From: Variovorax sp. CF079
Lineage (GTDB): Bacteria > Pseudomonadota > Gammaproteobacteria > Burkholderiales > Burkholderiaceae_C
Assembly (NCBI RefSeq): GCF_900101545.1
Contig: NZ_FMZU01000008.1
Location: 186,001-250,000 of the forward strand
Reading direction: 5' to 3'
Length of the DNA stretch: 64,000 nt
In this document: piece by piece, positions 45,469 to 54,599 of the stretch
Numbering within the stretch: the stretch's first letter is position 1
How the letters are laid out: every line of letters starts with the position of its first letter
The notes under the pieces: generated by a model
What the model was told of the DNA's origin: nothing
Database searches by the model: none
The model's input: the letters and a program-made list of their open reading frames with translations, nothing else
Translations under genes and position numbers: made by a program

Positions 45469-46713
45469 CTACGGCGCCAGCTTGCGGATCGCGTCGATCA
45501 CGACCTGGCTGTAGTTCTGCCAGGTGTAGCTGGCCGCATGCTGCATCGCCGCCTCTTTCATCGCGGGAAGCTCTTGCCGGTTCTGGTTGAACCAGGCGAG
45601 CTTCTCGGCGATCTTCTCGGGCGAGCGGATGGGCACCAGGAAGCCGGTCTTGCCCTCGATCACGAGATCCTCGCCGCCGGTGTTGGGCGTGATGACGACC
45701 GGCAGGCCCTGGCTCATCGCCTCCTGCATCACCAGCGCGCGCCCTTCGTAGAGCGAGGGCAGGCAGAAGACGTCGCAGCTGCGCATCAGCTTCAGCACCT
45801 CGGCATGCGGGCGGCCCTTCTCGTGCGTGAAGCCCGGGTACTGGCTGCGGTAGAAGGCCAGGTCGTTGAGCAGGGAGCCCATGACGACGAGCTCGATGTT
45901 CTCGCCCTTGAGCAGCTGCATGGCCTGGAACAGGTCGGCCAGGCCCTTGCGCTGGCCCATGGAGCCCACGAAGAGCACGCGCAGCGGCCGCGACGGATCG
46001 GGCGCCTCGCGCGAGGGCGTGCCGGTCGTTGCCGGCGAGCCGAAGGGCGACAGCACCTTGGCCTTCTGCGCGGCCCAGGAGGGCAGCGAGTCGGCCACGA
46101 AGCGGCTGGGCACCACCACCAGGTCGGCCAACGCCAGCTCCTGCGCCTTGCGCTCCAGCTTGGCCGGCGAGTCGGACATGCCGCCGCCCATGGCGCCGGC
46201 CCAGGCCGGCAGGCGCTGCAGTTCATCCTCCATCAGCCGGCGACCTACTTCCCAGAAGGAAATGGGCAGGTCGTAGACGCATTTCAGGTCCAGCGCTTTC
46301 GCGGCCTTGAAAGTGTCGAGGGCGGAGTCCTCGTAGGTGTAGACGGCGCCCAGGCCGTACTGCCGGTGCACCCCCGGCAAGACCCCGGCGGTGAAGCGAT
46401 CGAAATCCTGCAGCACGCCGTCGATCGAGGCAAAGCCATTTTCGTGGCGCAGCGGATAGCTCCAGCCGACCTTGTTGCACACGGCCCGCGCTACCTCGCG
46501 CCAGGGGTGCTGGAGGATTTTCTCGCGCGGCACCTTGAAGCGCCGCCGCAGCAGGTCGCGGCTCAGCCCCTCGGGCACCAGCTTCAGTGCAAAGCTGTCC
46601 GGCGATACGGCGAGCGTGGTCGAGAAGCGGGCCAGCATGCCGGCTGTTTCCAAGCCATCGAGCATTGCGCGCACATTCTGGTTGCCTGCAGGGTGGCTCA
46701 ACAACAGTTTCAT
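45469..46713 (-). CDS. GT4-family glycosyltransferase
   Basis: A 414-aa GT-B retaining glycosyltransferase. The start MKLLLSHPAGNQNVRAMLDG is the acceptor-side loop; VVVPSRFVADSLP marks the linker; the donor side has VLFVGSMGQRKGLADLFQAM and CLPSLYEGRALVMQEAMSQG with the E-x7-E motif, then PNTGGEDLVIEGKTG. It lies 28 bases past the OpgC-like gene start on the same strand and diverges from the macroglobulin gene. Its role (glucan, LPS or EPS) is unknown; it stands outside the EPS locus. Confidence 0.85.
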   Translation of the reverse strand: MKLLLSHPAGNQNVRAMLDGLETAGMLARFSTTLAVSPDSFALKLVPEGLSRDLLRRRFKVPREKILQHPWREVARAVCNKVGWSYPLRHENGFASIDGVLQDFDRFTAGVLPGVHRQYGLGAVYTYEDSALDTFKAAKALDLKCVYDLPISFWEVGRRLMEDELQRLPAWAGAMGGGMSDSPAKLERKAQELALADLVVVPSRFVADSLPSWAAQKAKVLSPFGSPATTGTPSREAPDPSRPLRVLFVGSMGQRKGLADLFQAMQLLKGENIELVVMGSLLNDLAFYRSQYPGFTHEKGRPHAEVLKLMRSCDVFCLPSLYEGRALVMQEAMSQGLPVVITPNTGGEDLVIEGKTGFLVPIRSPEKIAEKLAWFNQNRQELPAMKEAAMQHAASYTWQNYSQVVIDAIRKLAP

Positions 46714-46799
46714 ATCGATCGATCATAGTGGAGGCCTATGGCGTGCCAGGGGCGAACGCGCCGAGTTGCGCTACGCTCGCGCCCCGAAGGAGAAGTCTG

Positions 46800-49700
46800 T
46801 TGAAAACGAGAACGACAACGCGTGCCCTCGCGGCCGCCGCACTGGCCTATATCTCTCTCGGCGCCCATGCGCTGCAGATCACCAGCCTCACGCCGCAGGG
46901 CGAGGTGGCGCGCATCCGGCAGGTGGTGGCCAAGTTCGACCAGGCGGCCGTCAACTTCGGCGACCCCAAGGCACCCGCTCCGCTGGCCGTGAGCTGCACC
47001 GACGCGCAGGCGGCCAAGGGCACCGGTCGCTGGACCGGCGAGAAGCAGTGGGTGTACGACTTCGAGAACGACCTGCCGCCCGGCGTGCGCTGCACGGTGA
47101 CACGGGTGAGTTCGTTCAAGTCGGCTTCCGGCGCCGACCTCACCGGCCCGGAGCGCTACCAGTTCAACAGCGGCGGTCCCTTCGTGCGCAACCACCAGCC
47201 GAGCTACGGCAAGATCGACGAAGAGCAGCAGTTCATGCTCGAACTCAACGGGCCGGCCACGCTCGAGAGCGTGCGCGAGAACGTCTGGTGCCAGGCCGAC
47301 GGCGTCGGCGAGCGCATTCCGGTCAAGCTCGTCGAGGGCGAGCAGCGCACTGCCCTGCTCAAGGCCTTCAGCCGCGACAAGGAAGCCGAGAAGGCGCCGC
47401 TGCGCTTCGTCACGCTGCAGTGCAATCGCACGCTGACGCCGGGCGGCCGCGTGCAGCTGGTCTACGGCAAGGGCGTCGCCACGCCCTCGGGCGTGCTCAA
47501 CAACATCGAGCGGCGGCTCAGCTTCCAGGTGCGCGAGCCCTTCGCCGTGTCCTTCAGCTGCGAGCGCGAGAGCGCGCAGTCGGCCTGCCTGCCGCTCAAG
47601 CCGATGGTGCTGCAGTTCAATGCGCCGGTGTCGCGCAAGCTGGCGGCGCAGATCACGCTCAAAGGCGGCGGCAAGACGATCAAGCCGAAGTTCGACGACG
47701 AGAACGCCGCCGAGGATGCGGTGGTCGACTCGGTGAGCTTCCCACCGCCTTTCGCCGAGCAGACGCCCTTCACGATCGAGCTGCCGGCGAAGTTCGTGGA
47801 TGCCTCGGGCCGCGCGCTGGCCTCGCCCGACAGCTTTCCGCTCAAGGTCGCGACCGGCGCCATGCCGCCGCTGGCCAAGTTCGCCGCCTCGCCTTTCGGC
47901 GTGGTCGAGCGCCTGGCCGAGCCCGGCGGCGCGGCGCTGATGCCGGTGACGGTGCGGCGCGTCGAGCCCGCGCTGCAGGTGCAGGCGCTCACCCCGGGCA
48001 AGGTCAGCGACATGAACCCGAAAACCGACGCCGAGATCATCGCGTGGTTCCGCAAGGTCCGGCGCTATGACAGCAATTACACGATCGACCGCAAGGAGGC
48101 CGCGCGCGACGTGAAGGGTGCGTTGCCCAAGGTGATCGACAAGGACGAGCGCGAGCGCATCCAGACCCGCATGGTCTCGTTGCTCGGCGGCCAGGCCAAC
48201 GTGAAGACGCTGGACATGCCCAAGGCCGAGGGCGGCGATCCGCGGCCCTTCGAGGTGATCGGCATCCCGCTCGCGCCCGGCTTCCACGTGCTCGAGATCG
48301 CATCGCAAAAACTCGGCGACGCGCTGCTCGACGAGCGCTACGGCACCGGCCGCACGATGTACGTGCGCACCACGGCGCTGGCCACCAACCTCGCGGTGCA
48401 CTTCAAGCTGGGGCGCGAGAACGCGGTGGCCTGGGTCACGACGCTGGACAAGGGCAAGGTGGTGGCCAACGCCGCCGTGCGCGTCTCGGACTGCAACGGC
48501 CGCGAGGTGGCCGCGGGCAGCACCGATGCGCGCGGGCTGGTGCAGCTCGCCGGCATCGCGCCGAACGCGCCGAGCTGCTCCACCGAAGACGACTACAGCG
48601 GCGACGCTTACTTCGTGAGCGCCCGCGCCAAGGACGACAAGGGCGTGGAAGACCTCGCCTTCACCTGGAGCGACTGGCAGCGCGGCATCGAGCCCTGGCG
48701 TTTCAACGTGCCGACCAGCTTGGAGCCGCAGGCCGACCGCGTCGCCCACACGGTGTTCGACCGCACGCTGCTGCGCGCCGGCGAAACCGTGTCGATGAAG
48801 CACCTGATCCGCACCCAGACCAGCAAGGGCTTCGGGCTGCCGCAGACCCTGCCGGACACGCTGGTCGTGACGCATGTGGGCAGCGGCCAGCAGTACACCC
48901 AGCCGCTCAAGTGGCGCAAGACCGCGACCGGCGGGCAGAGCGGCGAGAATACTTTCGCGATTCCGTCCGCGGCCAAGCTCGGCGTCTACCAGGTCGAGCT
49001 CAAGAGCGGCAAGGAAGGCACGGACGGCGACCAAGGCGGCATGCGCAGCTCCAGCACCGGCCAGTTCCGCGTCGAGGAGTTCCGCCTGCCGGTGCTCGAA
49101 GGCCGCATCGCGCCCAGCGAGAAGAAACCGCTGGTGGCCGCGACTTCGCTGCCCACCGAGGTGCAGATCAACTACGTGGCCGGCGGCGCCGCGGCCAACC
49201 TGCCGGTGCGCGTGTCGGCGGCGGTGCGAGCCAAAAGCCTCTCGTTCGCCGACTTCGACGCCTTCAGCTTCTCGCCGCCGCGCAAGGATGGCCTCATCGC
49301 GGTCGACGCCGACGAATCCGATTCGGCCGCCCAGGACCTGCGGGTGATCGCCGACAAGCTGCCGCTCACGCTCAGCAAGGACGGCGCCGGCAAGCTCACG
49401 ATCGAGAAGATTCCCGTTGCCAAGGCCACGCCGCGCGAGCTGCTGCTCGAAGCCACCTACTCCGACCCCAACGGCGAGGTGCAGACCTTGCGCAGCGTGC
49501 AGACGCTGTGGCCCGCGGCCGTGATCGCCGGCATCAAGACCGAGGGCTGGGTCTCGACCAGCCAGAAGCTCAAGTTCCAGGCGCTGGCGCTTGGACTGAG
49601 CGGAAAGCCGCAGGAAGGCGTGACGCTCAACGTGCGTGCCATCGCGCGCATCACCACCACCAGCCGCAAGCGCATGGTGGGCGGCTTCTACACCTATGAC

Positions 49701-52700
49701 AACAAGACCGAGGTCAAGGAGATCGGCACCGTGTGCAGCGGCAAGAGCGATGCGCGCGGCCTGCTGCTGTGCGAGGCCGAGCTCAAGGAAGCCGGCCAGG
49801 TCGAACTGATCGCCAGCGCCACCGACAAAGACGGCCGCGACAGCCGCGCCGCGAGCTCGGTCTACGTCACGAAGCAGGGCGAGCTCTGGTTCGGCGGCGA
49901 GGACCACGACCGCATCGACGTGCTGCCCGAGAAGAAGAGCTACCAGCCCGGCGAGACGGCCAAGTTCCAGGTGCGCAGCCCCTTTCGCTTTGCGACTGCG
50001 CTGGTGTCGGTGGAGCGCGAGGGCGTGATCGAGACGCAGGTGGTGCAGCTCAACGGCCAGGATCCGACGGTGAGCCTGCGGGTCAAGCCCGAGTGGGGGC
50101 CCAACGCCTACGTGAGCGTGCTCGCGCTGCGCGGCCGGCTGCGCGAAGTGCCGTGGTACAGCTTCTTCACCTGGGGCTTCAAGGCGCCGCGCGAATGGTG
50201 GACCGCCTTCTGGTACGAGGGCAAGGAGTACGTGGCGCCGACCGCGCTGGTCGACCTGAGCAAGCCGGCCTACCGGCTGGGCCTGGCCGAGATCCGCGTC
50301 GGCACGCAGGCGCATCAGATCGAGGTCAAGGTGTCGAGCGACAAGCCCAGCTATCCGGTGCGCGGCAAGGCGCTGGTCACCATCTCGGCCAAGCTGCCCG
50401 ACGGCAAGCCAGCCGCCGGCGCCGAGGTGGCGCTGGCCGCGGTCGACCAGGCGCTGCTGGAACTGATGCCCAACGACAGCTGGAAGCTGCTCGAAGCCAT
50501 GCTGCAGCGGCGCAGCTGGGGCGTGAGCACCTCGACGGCGCAGATGGAAATCGTCGGCCGTCGGCACTACGGCCGCAAGGCCGTGCCCGCGGGCGGCGGC
50601 GGCGGCAAGGGCCAGACGCGCGAGCTGCTCGACACCCTGCTCTTGTGGAACCCGGCGGTGGTGCTCGACGCCAACGGACAGGCCACGGTGACGGTGCCGC
50701 TCAACGACGCGCTGACCACCTTCAGGATCGTCGCGGTGGCCGACGCGGGCACCGGCCTGTTCGGCACCGGCCAGACCTCGATCCAGGCCACGCAGGACCT
50801 GCAGATCGTCAGCGGCCTGCCGCCGCTGGTGCGCGAGGACGACCAGTTCCGCGCCCAGATCACGCTGCGCAATACGACGCAGAAGGCGATGAAGGTCGAA
50901 GCCACGCCGCGTGCCACGCTCCTCAAGCTGGAGGCGCAGACGGTCGATATCCCGCCCGGCGAGGCGCGCGAGCTCGCATGGAGCGTGACCGCGCCCGCGC
51001 AGCTCGCGCAGACGCGCGCCGAGGCGCTGCTGTGGGAGATCGAGGCCAAGGACACGATCGGCGGCGCGCGCGATGCGCTCAAGCTGCGCCAGCGCATCGT
51101 GCCGGGCGTGCCGCTGACGGTGCAGCAGGCCACGCTGGTGCAGCTCGACGGGCCCTTCACGCTCGACGTGGCGCCGCCCGCCGACGCCCTGCCCGGCCGC
51201 GGCGGCTTGAAGCTTTCCCTGCAGCCCCGGCTGGCCGAAGGCCTGACGGGCGTGCGCGACTGGTTCGCCGCCTACCCCTATGCCTGCCTGGAGCAGAAGG
51301 CCAGCAAGTCCATCGGCCTGCGCGACGGCAAGGCCTGGCAGACGGTGGTGGCGCAGCTGCCGAGCTACCTCGACAGCGACGGCCTGGCCAACTACTTCCC
51401 GCCGCGCGACGGTGAAGCCAACCGCGGCAGCGACATCCTGACGGCCTACCTCCTCGCGGCCACGCACGAAGCGGCGGCGCTCGATCCGGCCTTCGCGCTG
51501 CCCGATGCGGCGCGCGCGCCCATGGAGCAGGGCCTGATCGCCTTCGTCGAAGGCAGGATCCAGCGCGAGTTCTGGAGCCCGCAGAAGGATCTCGACGTGC
51601 GCAAGCTCGCCGCACTGGAAGCGCTCTCGCGCTACGGCAAGGCGCAGGGCCGCATGGCCGGCAGCATCACCATCGCGCCCAACCAGTGGCCGACCAGCGC
51701 CGTCATCGACTGGCTCAACATCCTCAAGCGCGTGCAAGACGTGCCGCAGCGCCAGCAGCGCATGGCCGAGGCGGACAACGTGCTCAAGGCGCGCCTGTCT
51801 TATCAAGGGACCAAGCTGGTCTTCAGCACCGAGCGCGAGGACTACTGGTGGTGGCTGATGACCAACGGCGACGTCAACACCGCACGCCTGCTGCTCACCG
51901 TGCTGGACGATCCGGCCTGGAAGGACGACATCGGCAAGCTCGCCACCGGCTTCATCGGCCGCCAGCAGAACGGCGCGTGGCACACCACCACCGCCAACCT
52001 GTGGGGCGGGCTGGCGCTGGAAAAATTCTCGAAGCAGTTCGAAAGCGCGCCGGTCGCGGGCATCACCGCGGCCAACCTCGGCGCCATCAAGGCCCAGGTG
52101 GACTGGCGCAAGGTCGAGCGCATCAAGACCAGCGACGCCGGCGGCGCGCCGAACCAGACCACGGCCTTCGGCGCCCCCGCCTCGCCGGGCAACCTGCGCA
52201 ACAACGCCATGTTCCTGCCCTGGCCGGCATCGAACGCGGCGCGCGACACTTTGCTGGTCACGCAGTCCGGCAGCGGCAAGCCCTGGCTCACGCTGCAGTC
52301 CATCGCTGCCGTGCAGCTCAAGGCGCCTTTCGCGGCCGGCTATGCGATCAAGAAGACCATCACCCCGGTCGAGCAGGCCGTGCAGGGCATCTACACGCGC
52401 GGCGACGTGCTGCGCGTGAGCCTGGAAGTCAACGCCAGCGCCGACATGACCTGGGTCGCGATCACCGACCCGATCCCCGGCGGCGCCACCATCCTCGGCG
52501 GCGGCCTGAGCCGCGATTCGCAGATCGCGACGCAGGGCGAGAAGCGCTCCGGCGCCGGCTGGCCGGCTTTCGAGGAACGCAGCTTCGAGGCCTTCCGCAG
52601 CTACTACCAGCACCTGCCGAAGGGGGTGGTGAAGATGGAGTACACGGTTCGCCTGAACAACGTCGGGGACTTTGCGCTGCCGCCGAGCCGGGTCGAGGCC

Positions 52701-52766
52701 TTGTATGCGCCGGAGATGTTCGGGGAGGTGCCGAATGGGCGGGTGAAGGTGGAGGCGGCGAAGTGA
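46800..52766 (+). CDS. Alpha-2-macroglobulin family protein (periplasmic)
   Basis: A 1988-aa secreted protein. A signal peptide (AAAALAYISLGAHA, about residues 10-24) lacks a lipobox, so the protein is probably soluble in the periplasm rather than lipid-anchored like E. coli YfhM. MG domains follow; a MG2-like segment near 1180 has KKSYQPGETAKFQVRSPF; a Gly-rich loop AVPAGGGGGKGQ near 1265 is a bait-region candidate; the A2M domain has LLLWNPAVVLDANGQA; the thioester motif is YACLEQKASK with Cys near 1496, and the TED domain follows. Such proteins trap attacking proteases. The start is TTG 46800 with AAGGAGA six bases upstream, which is decisive. The penicillin-binding gene pbpC, its usual neighbour, is absent. 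Confidence 0.88.
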   Translation: MKTRTTTRALAAAALAYISLGAHALQITSLTPQGEVARIRQVVAKFDQAAVNFGDPKAPAPLAVSCTDAQAAKGTGRWTGEKQWVYDFENDLPPGVRCTVTRVSSFKSASGADLTGPERYQFNSGGPFVRNHQPSYGKIDEEQQFMLELNGPATLESVRENVWCQADGVGERIPVKLVEGEQRTALLKAFSRDKEAEKAPLRFVTLQCNRTLTPGGRVQLVYGKGVATPSGVLNNIERRLSFQVREPFAVSFSCERESAQSACLPLKPMVLQFNAPVSRKLAAQITLKGGGKTIKPKFDDENAAEDAVVDSVSFPPPFAEQTPFTIELPAKFVDASGRALASPDSFPLKVATGAMPPLAKFAASPFGVVERLAEPGGAALMPVTVRRVEPALQVQALTPGKVSDMNPKTDAEIIAWFRKVRRYDSNYTIDRKEAARDVKGALPKVIDKDERERIQTRMVSLLGGQANVKTLDMPKAEGGDPRPFEVIGIPLAPGFHVLEIASQKLGDALLDERYGTGRTMYVRTTALATNLAVHFKLGRENAVAWVTTLDKGKVVANAAVRVSDCNGREVAAGSTDARGLVQLAGIAPNAPSCSTEDDYSGDAYFVSARAKDDKGVEDLAFTWSDWQRGIEPWRFNVPTSLEPQADRVAHTVFDRTLLRAGETVSMKHLIRTQTSKGFGLPQTLPDTLVVTHVGSGQQYTQPLKWRKTATGGQSGENTFAIPSAAKLGVYQVELKSGKEGTDGDQGGMRSSSTGQFRVEEFRLPVLEGRIAPSEKKPLVAATSLPTEVQINYVAGGAAANLPVRVSAAVRAKSLSFADFDAFSFSPPRKDGLIAVDADESDSAAQDLRVIADKLPLTLSKDGAGKLTIEKIPVAKATPRELLLEATYSDPNGEVQTLRSVQTLWPAAVIAGIKTEGWVSTSQKLKFQALALGLSGKPQEGVTLNVRAIARITTTSRKRMVGGFYTYDNKTEVKEIGTVCSGKSDARGLLLCEAELKEAGQVELIASATDKDGRDSRAASSVYVTKQGELWFGGEDHDRIDVLPEKKSYQPGETAKFQVRSPFRFATALVSVEREGVIETQVVQLNGQDPTVSLRVKPEWGPNAYVSVLALRGRLREVPWYSFFTWGFKAPREWWTAFWYEGKEYVAPTALVDLSKPAYRLGLAEIRVGTQAHQIEVKVSSDKPSYPVRGKALVTISAKLPDGKPAAGAEVALAAVDQALLELMPNDSWKLLEAMLQRRSWGVSTSTAQMEIVGRRHYGRKAVPAGGGGGKGQTRELLDTLLLWNPAVVLDANGQATVTVPLNDALTTFRIVAVADAGTGLFGTGQTSIQATQDLQIVSGLPPLVREDDQFRAQITLRNTTQKAMKVEATPRATLLKLEAQTVDIPPGEARELAWSVTAPAQLAQTRAEALLWEIEAKDTIGGARDALKLRQRIVPGVPLTVQQATLVQLDGPFTLDVAPPADALPGRGGLKLSLQPRLAEGLTGVRDWFAAYPYACLEQKASKSIGLRDGKAWQTVVAQLPSYLDSDGLANYFPPRDGEANRGSDILTAYLLAATHEAAALDPAFALPDAARAPMEQGLIAFVEGRIQREFWSPQKDLDVRKLAALEALSRYGKAQGRMAGSITIAPNQWPTSAVIDWLNILKRVQDVPQRQQRMAEADNVLKARLSYQGTKLVFSTEREDYWWWLMTNGDVNTARLLLTVLDDPAWKDDIGKLATGFIGRQQNGAWHTTTANLWGGLALEKFSKQFESAPVAGITAANLGAIKAQVDWRKVERIKTSDAGGAPNQTTAFGAPASPGNLRNNAMFLPWPASNAARDTLLVTQSGSGKPWLTLQSIAAVQLKAPFAAGYAIKKTITPVEQAVQGIYTRGDVLRVSLEVNASADMTWVAITDPIPGGATILGGGLSRDSQIATQGEKRSGAGWPAFEERSFEAFRSYYQHLPKGVVKMEYTVRLNNVGDFALPPSRVEALYAPEMFGEVPNGRVKVEAAK

Positions 52767-52809
52767 AGAGTGGCCCGCGCATGCCGACATGGCGCCCTGA
52801 GCAAGCCCC

Positions 52810-53388
52810 ATGAAGCTCACAGTCCTGCCCCTCACGCCCGAGCGCTGGCCTGACCTCGAAGCGCTGCTCAATGCCAAGGGGTGCTCGGTGGCTCGTGGGT
52901 GCTGGTGCATGCACTACCGCCGAAGCGGCGCTCAAGGAGCCTTGCCCTCAGGGACAACGCGTGCTCAGGCCGATCGCGCGGACCTGAAAGAACTCGTGGA
53001 CGCCGGCACGCCACCAGGCCTCATCGGCTATCGCGGCAAAGTCCCGGTCGGCTGGGTATCGCTCGGCCCACGCGAGGAATATGCCAGGCTCAAGCGCTCA
53101 CCCGTGATGAAGGCGGTCGACGACCGGCCCGTCTGGTCGATCATCTGTTTCGTTGTGCCATCCGAGCATCGCGGCCAGGGCGTGGCGCAGGCGCTCCTCG
53201 ACGGAGCCATTGCCTACGCCAGGAAACAGGGCGCCAAGCTGCTCGAGGCCTACCCCGTGGACAAACCCGGCCGGGCCAATGACGATCAGATGTGGTTCGG
53301 TGCCAAGTCGATGTACGACCGCGTGGGCTTCAAGGAAGTTGCGCGTCGCAAGCCGCAGCGGCCCGTCGTGCGCCTCAAGCCCACTTGA
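52810..53388 (+). CDS. GNAT-family N-acetyltransferase
   Basis: A 192-aa protein with a GNAT domain. The acetyl-CoA motif is SIICFVVPSEHRGQGVAQALLDGA (V-x-x-x-x-R-G-x-G-x-A), followed by GAKLLEAYPVDKPGRAND and YDRVGFKEVARR near the end. An N-terminal cluster of cysteines (NAKGCSVARGCWCMHYR) marks the subfamily that I know as a conserved hypothetical in many soil bacteria. It follows the macroglobulin gene by 43 bases and heads the small-gene array. The substrate is unknown. Confidence 0.85.
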   Translation: MKLTVLPLTPERWPDLEALLNAKGCSVARGCWCMHYRRSGAQGALPSGTTRAQADRADLKELVDAGTPPGLIGYRGKVPVGWVSLGPREEYARLKRSPVMKAVDDRPVWSIICFVVPSEHRGQGVAQALLDGAIAYARKQGAKLLEAYPVDKPGRANDDQMWFGAKSMYDRVGFKEVARRKPQRPVVRLKPT

Positions 53389-53481
53389 GCCGTCAACGTC
53401 TCAGGTGCCTCAAGTTTCCGCGTTGAGTTGCCGGCCTCCCGGCAATTGAGCAAGAATTCCTGCGATCGAAGGAGAACGCAA

Positions 53482-53787
53482 ATGCCAAAGGGATACTGGA
53501 TCGCCCGGGTCGACGTCGCCGACACGGAGGCCTACAAGGCTTACGTCGAAGCCAATGCAAAGCCTTTCAAGATGTTCGGGGCGCACTTCCTCGTGCGCGC
53601 CGGCCGCTTCGAGAATCCCGAGGGCACCAGCCGCACGCGCAACGTCGTGATCGAGTTCCCGTCGTACCAGGCTGCCCTCGACTGCTGGAAGTCGGCCGAG
53701 TATCAGGAAGCGCTCAAGTTGCGTGTGCCTGTTTCCACCATCGACCTGGTCATCATCGAGGGCTACGACGGTCCGCAACCGTCTTGA
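53482..53787 (+). CDS. DUF1330 family protein
   Basis: A 101-aa single-domain protein of the DUF1330 family (ferredoxin-like, dimeric alpha-beta barrel). It begins KGYWIARVDVADTEAYKAYV, with FLVRAGRFENPEG and RNVVIEFPSYQAALDCWKS, all typical. ATG 53482 has AAGGAG seven bases upstream, so the longer opening to 53428 is rejected. Its TGA overlaps the next ATG (TGATG). The biochemical role is unknown in this family. Confidence 0.88.
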   Translation: MPKGYWIARVDVADTEAYKAYVEANAKPFKMFGAHFLVRAGRFENPEGTSRTRNVVIEFPSYQAALDCWKSAEYQEALKLRVPVSTIDLVIIEGYDGPQPS

Positions 53788-54527
53788 TGCCAGGGCCGCA
53801 TGTGACCCGGCCAACCTGTCGTTTCAGCGAATCACCTCGTCCGATCGGTTTCCGTTCGCAGGCCGATTCGTTCGCGGCTGAAGGCTTCTCGCTCGTCCCG
53901 GACGTGCTGCGGGCAGAAGAATGCGAATCCATCTCTGCCCACTTGCAACTCAGCACACCCTCAGGCGGCACGCGTTGCCTGCTGCCGCAATCGTGGTGCA
54001 CCTCGCTGGCGCGGCGCCTTCGCCAGCACATGGCCCCATCCTTGCTGGTTCCGACGGAGCATGTTGCCGTCCAATGCACGTACTTCGAGAAGTCCCTCGC
54101 ACACAACTGGCTGGTGCCCATACACCAGGATCTCAGCATTCCCGTCGCTGATCGGGTCGACGAACCAAGCCTTCGCGGCTGGTCGGAAAAGGAGGGATCG
54201 CTCTTCGTTCAAGCGCCTGTCGACCTCCTGGAGCAATTGGTCGCCGTGCGCGTCCATCTTGACGCCTGTACAGCGGATGACGGCCCTCTTCGTGTTGTCC
54301 CTGGTTCGCATCTTCACGGCCGCATTGAGCCCAACGTTGCCGTTCTCACCCGCAACCCAGCCACAGAGATGAGGTGCCAAGCCGAGCAAGGAGCGGCCCT
54401 CGTCATGCGCCCCCTGCTGTTGCACGCGTCGTCCAAGGCCGCAGGCAAGAGCCGCCGTCGCGTCCTACACTTCGTCTTCGGCCCGCGTTCACTCCCGCAT
54501 GGTCTGCGGTGGCAGTATGCGGTCTAA
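53787..54527 (+). CDS. Phytanoyl-CoA dioxygenase-like (PhyH) protein
   Basis: A 246-aa Fe(II)/2-oxoglutarate-dependent oxygenase-like protein. The iron triad can be read as His and Asp of WLVPIHQDLSIPV and His of MRPLLLHASSKA; the 2-oxoglutarate-binding Arg is in RRRVLHFVFG. GPLRVVPGSHLHGR is the typical PhyH loop. The substrate is unknown. ATG 53787 overlaps the previous stop. Base composition is a little less GC-rich than in neighbouring genes. The stop codon lies in GTCTAAC, which matches the consensus of an integron attC R'' core (see the attC-like entry). Confidence 0.8.
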   Translation: MPGPHVTRPTCRFSESPRPIGFRSQADSFAAEGFSLVPDVLRAEECESISAHLQLSTPSGGTRCLLPQSWCTSLARRLRQHMAPSLLVPTEHVAVQCTYFEKSLAHNWLVPIHQDLSIPVADRVDEPSLRGWSEKEGSLFVQAPVDLLEQLVAVRVHLDACTADDGPLRVVPGSHLHGRIEPNVAVLTRNPATEMRCQAEQGAALVMRPLLLHASSKAAGKSRRRVLHFVFGPRSLPHGLRWQYAV

Positions 54528-54548
54528 CCCTTCCAACAGGCGGACCTG
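54522..54548 (+). other. attC-like left core after the PhyH gene (uncertain)
   Basis: GTCTAAC (54522-54528) fits the RYYYAAC consensus of the left core of an integron cassette recombination site and contains the PhyH stop codon, as in real cassettes. The following CCTTCCAACAGGCGGAC looks like an attC L'' region. No matching right core GTTRRRY was found within 140 bases, so this is at best a broken site. Confidence 0.25.
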
Positions 54549-54599
54549 TCTCGGCGATCCGGGTCGGGCCGCTCTCCTCGATCGCTAGGTGCATCAATC

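Noticed and set aside
46750..46785. GGGGC...GCCCC inverted repeat between the GT4 and macroglobulin genes
   Set aside because: Only five bases pair without interruption in a GC-rich background; not distinguishable from chance.
46710..52910. A 2066-aa open frame on the - strand opposite the macroglobulin gene
   Set aside because: Same artefact; the + strand frame has a signal peptide, MG domains and the CLEQ thioester motif.
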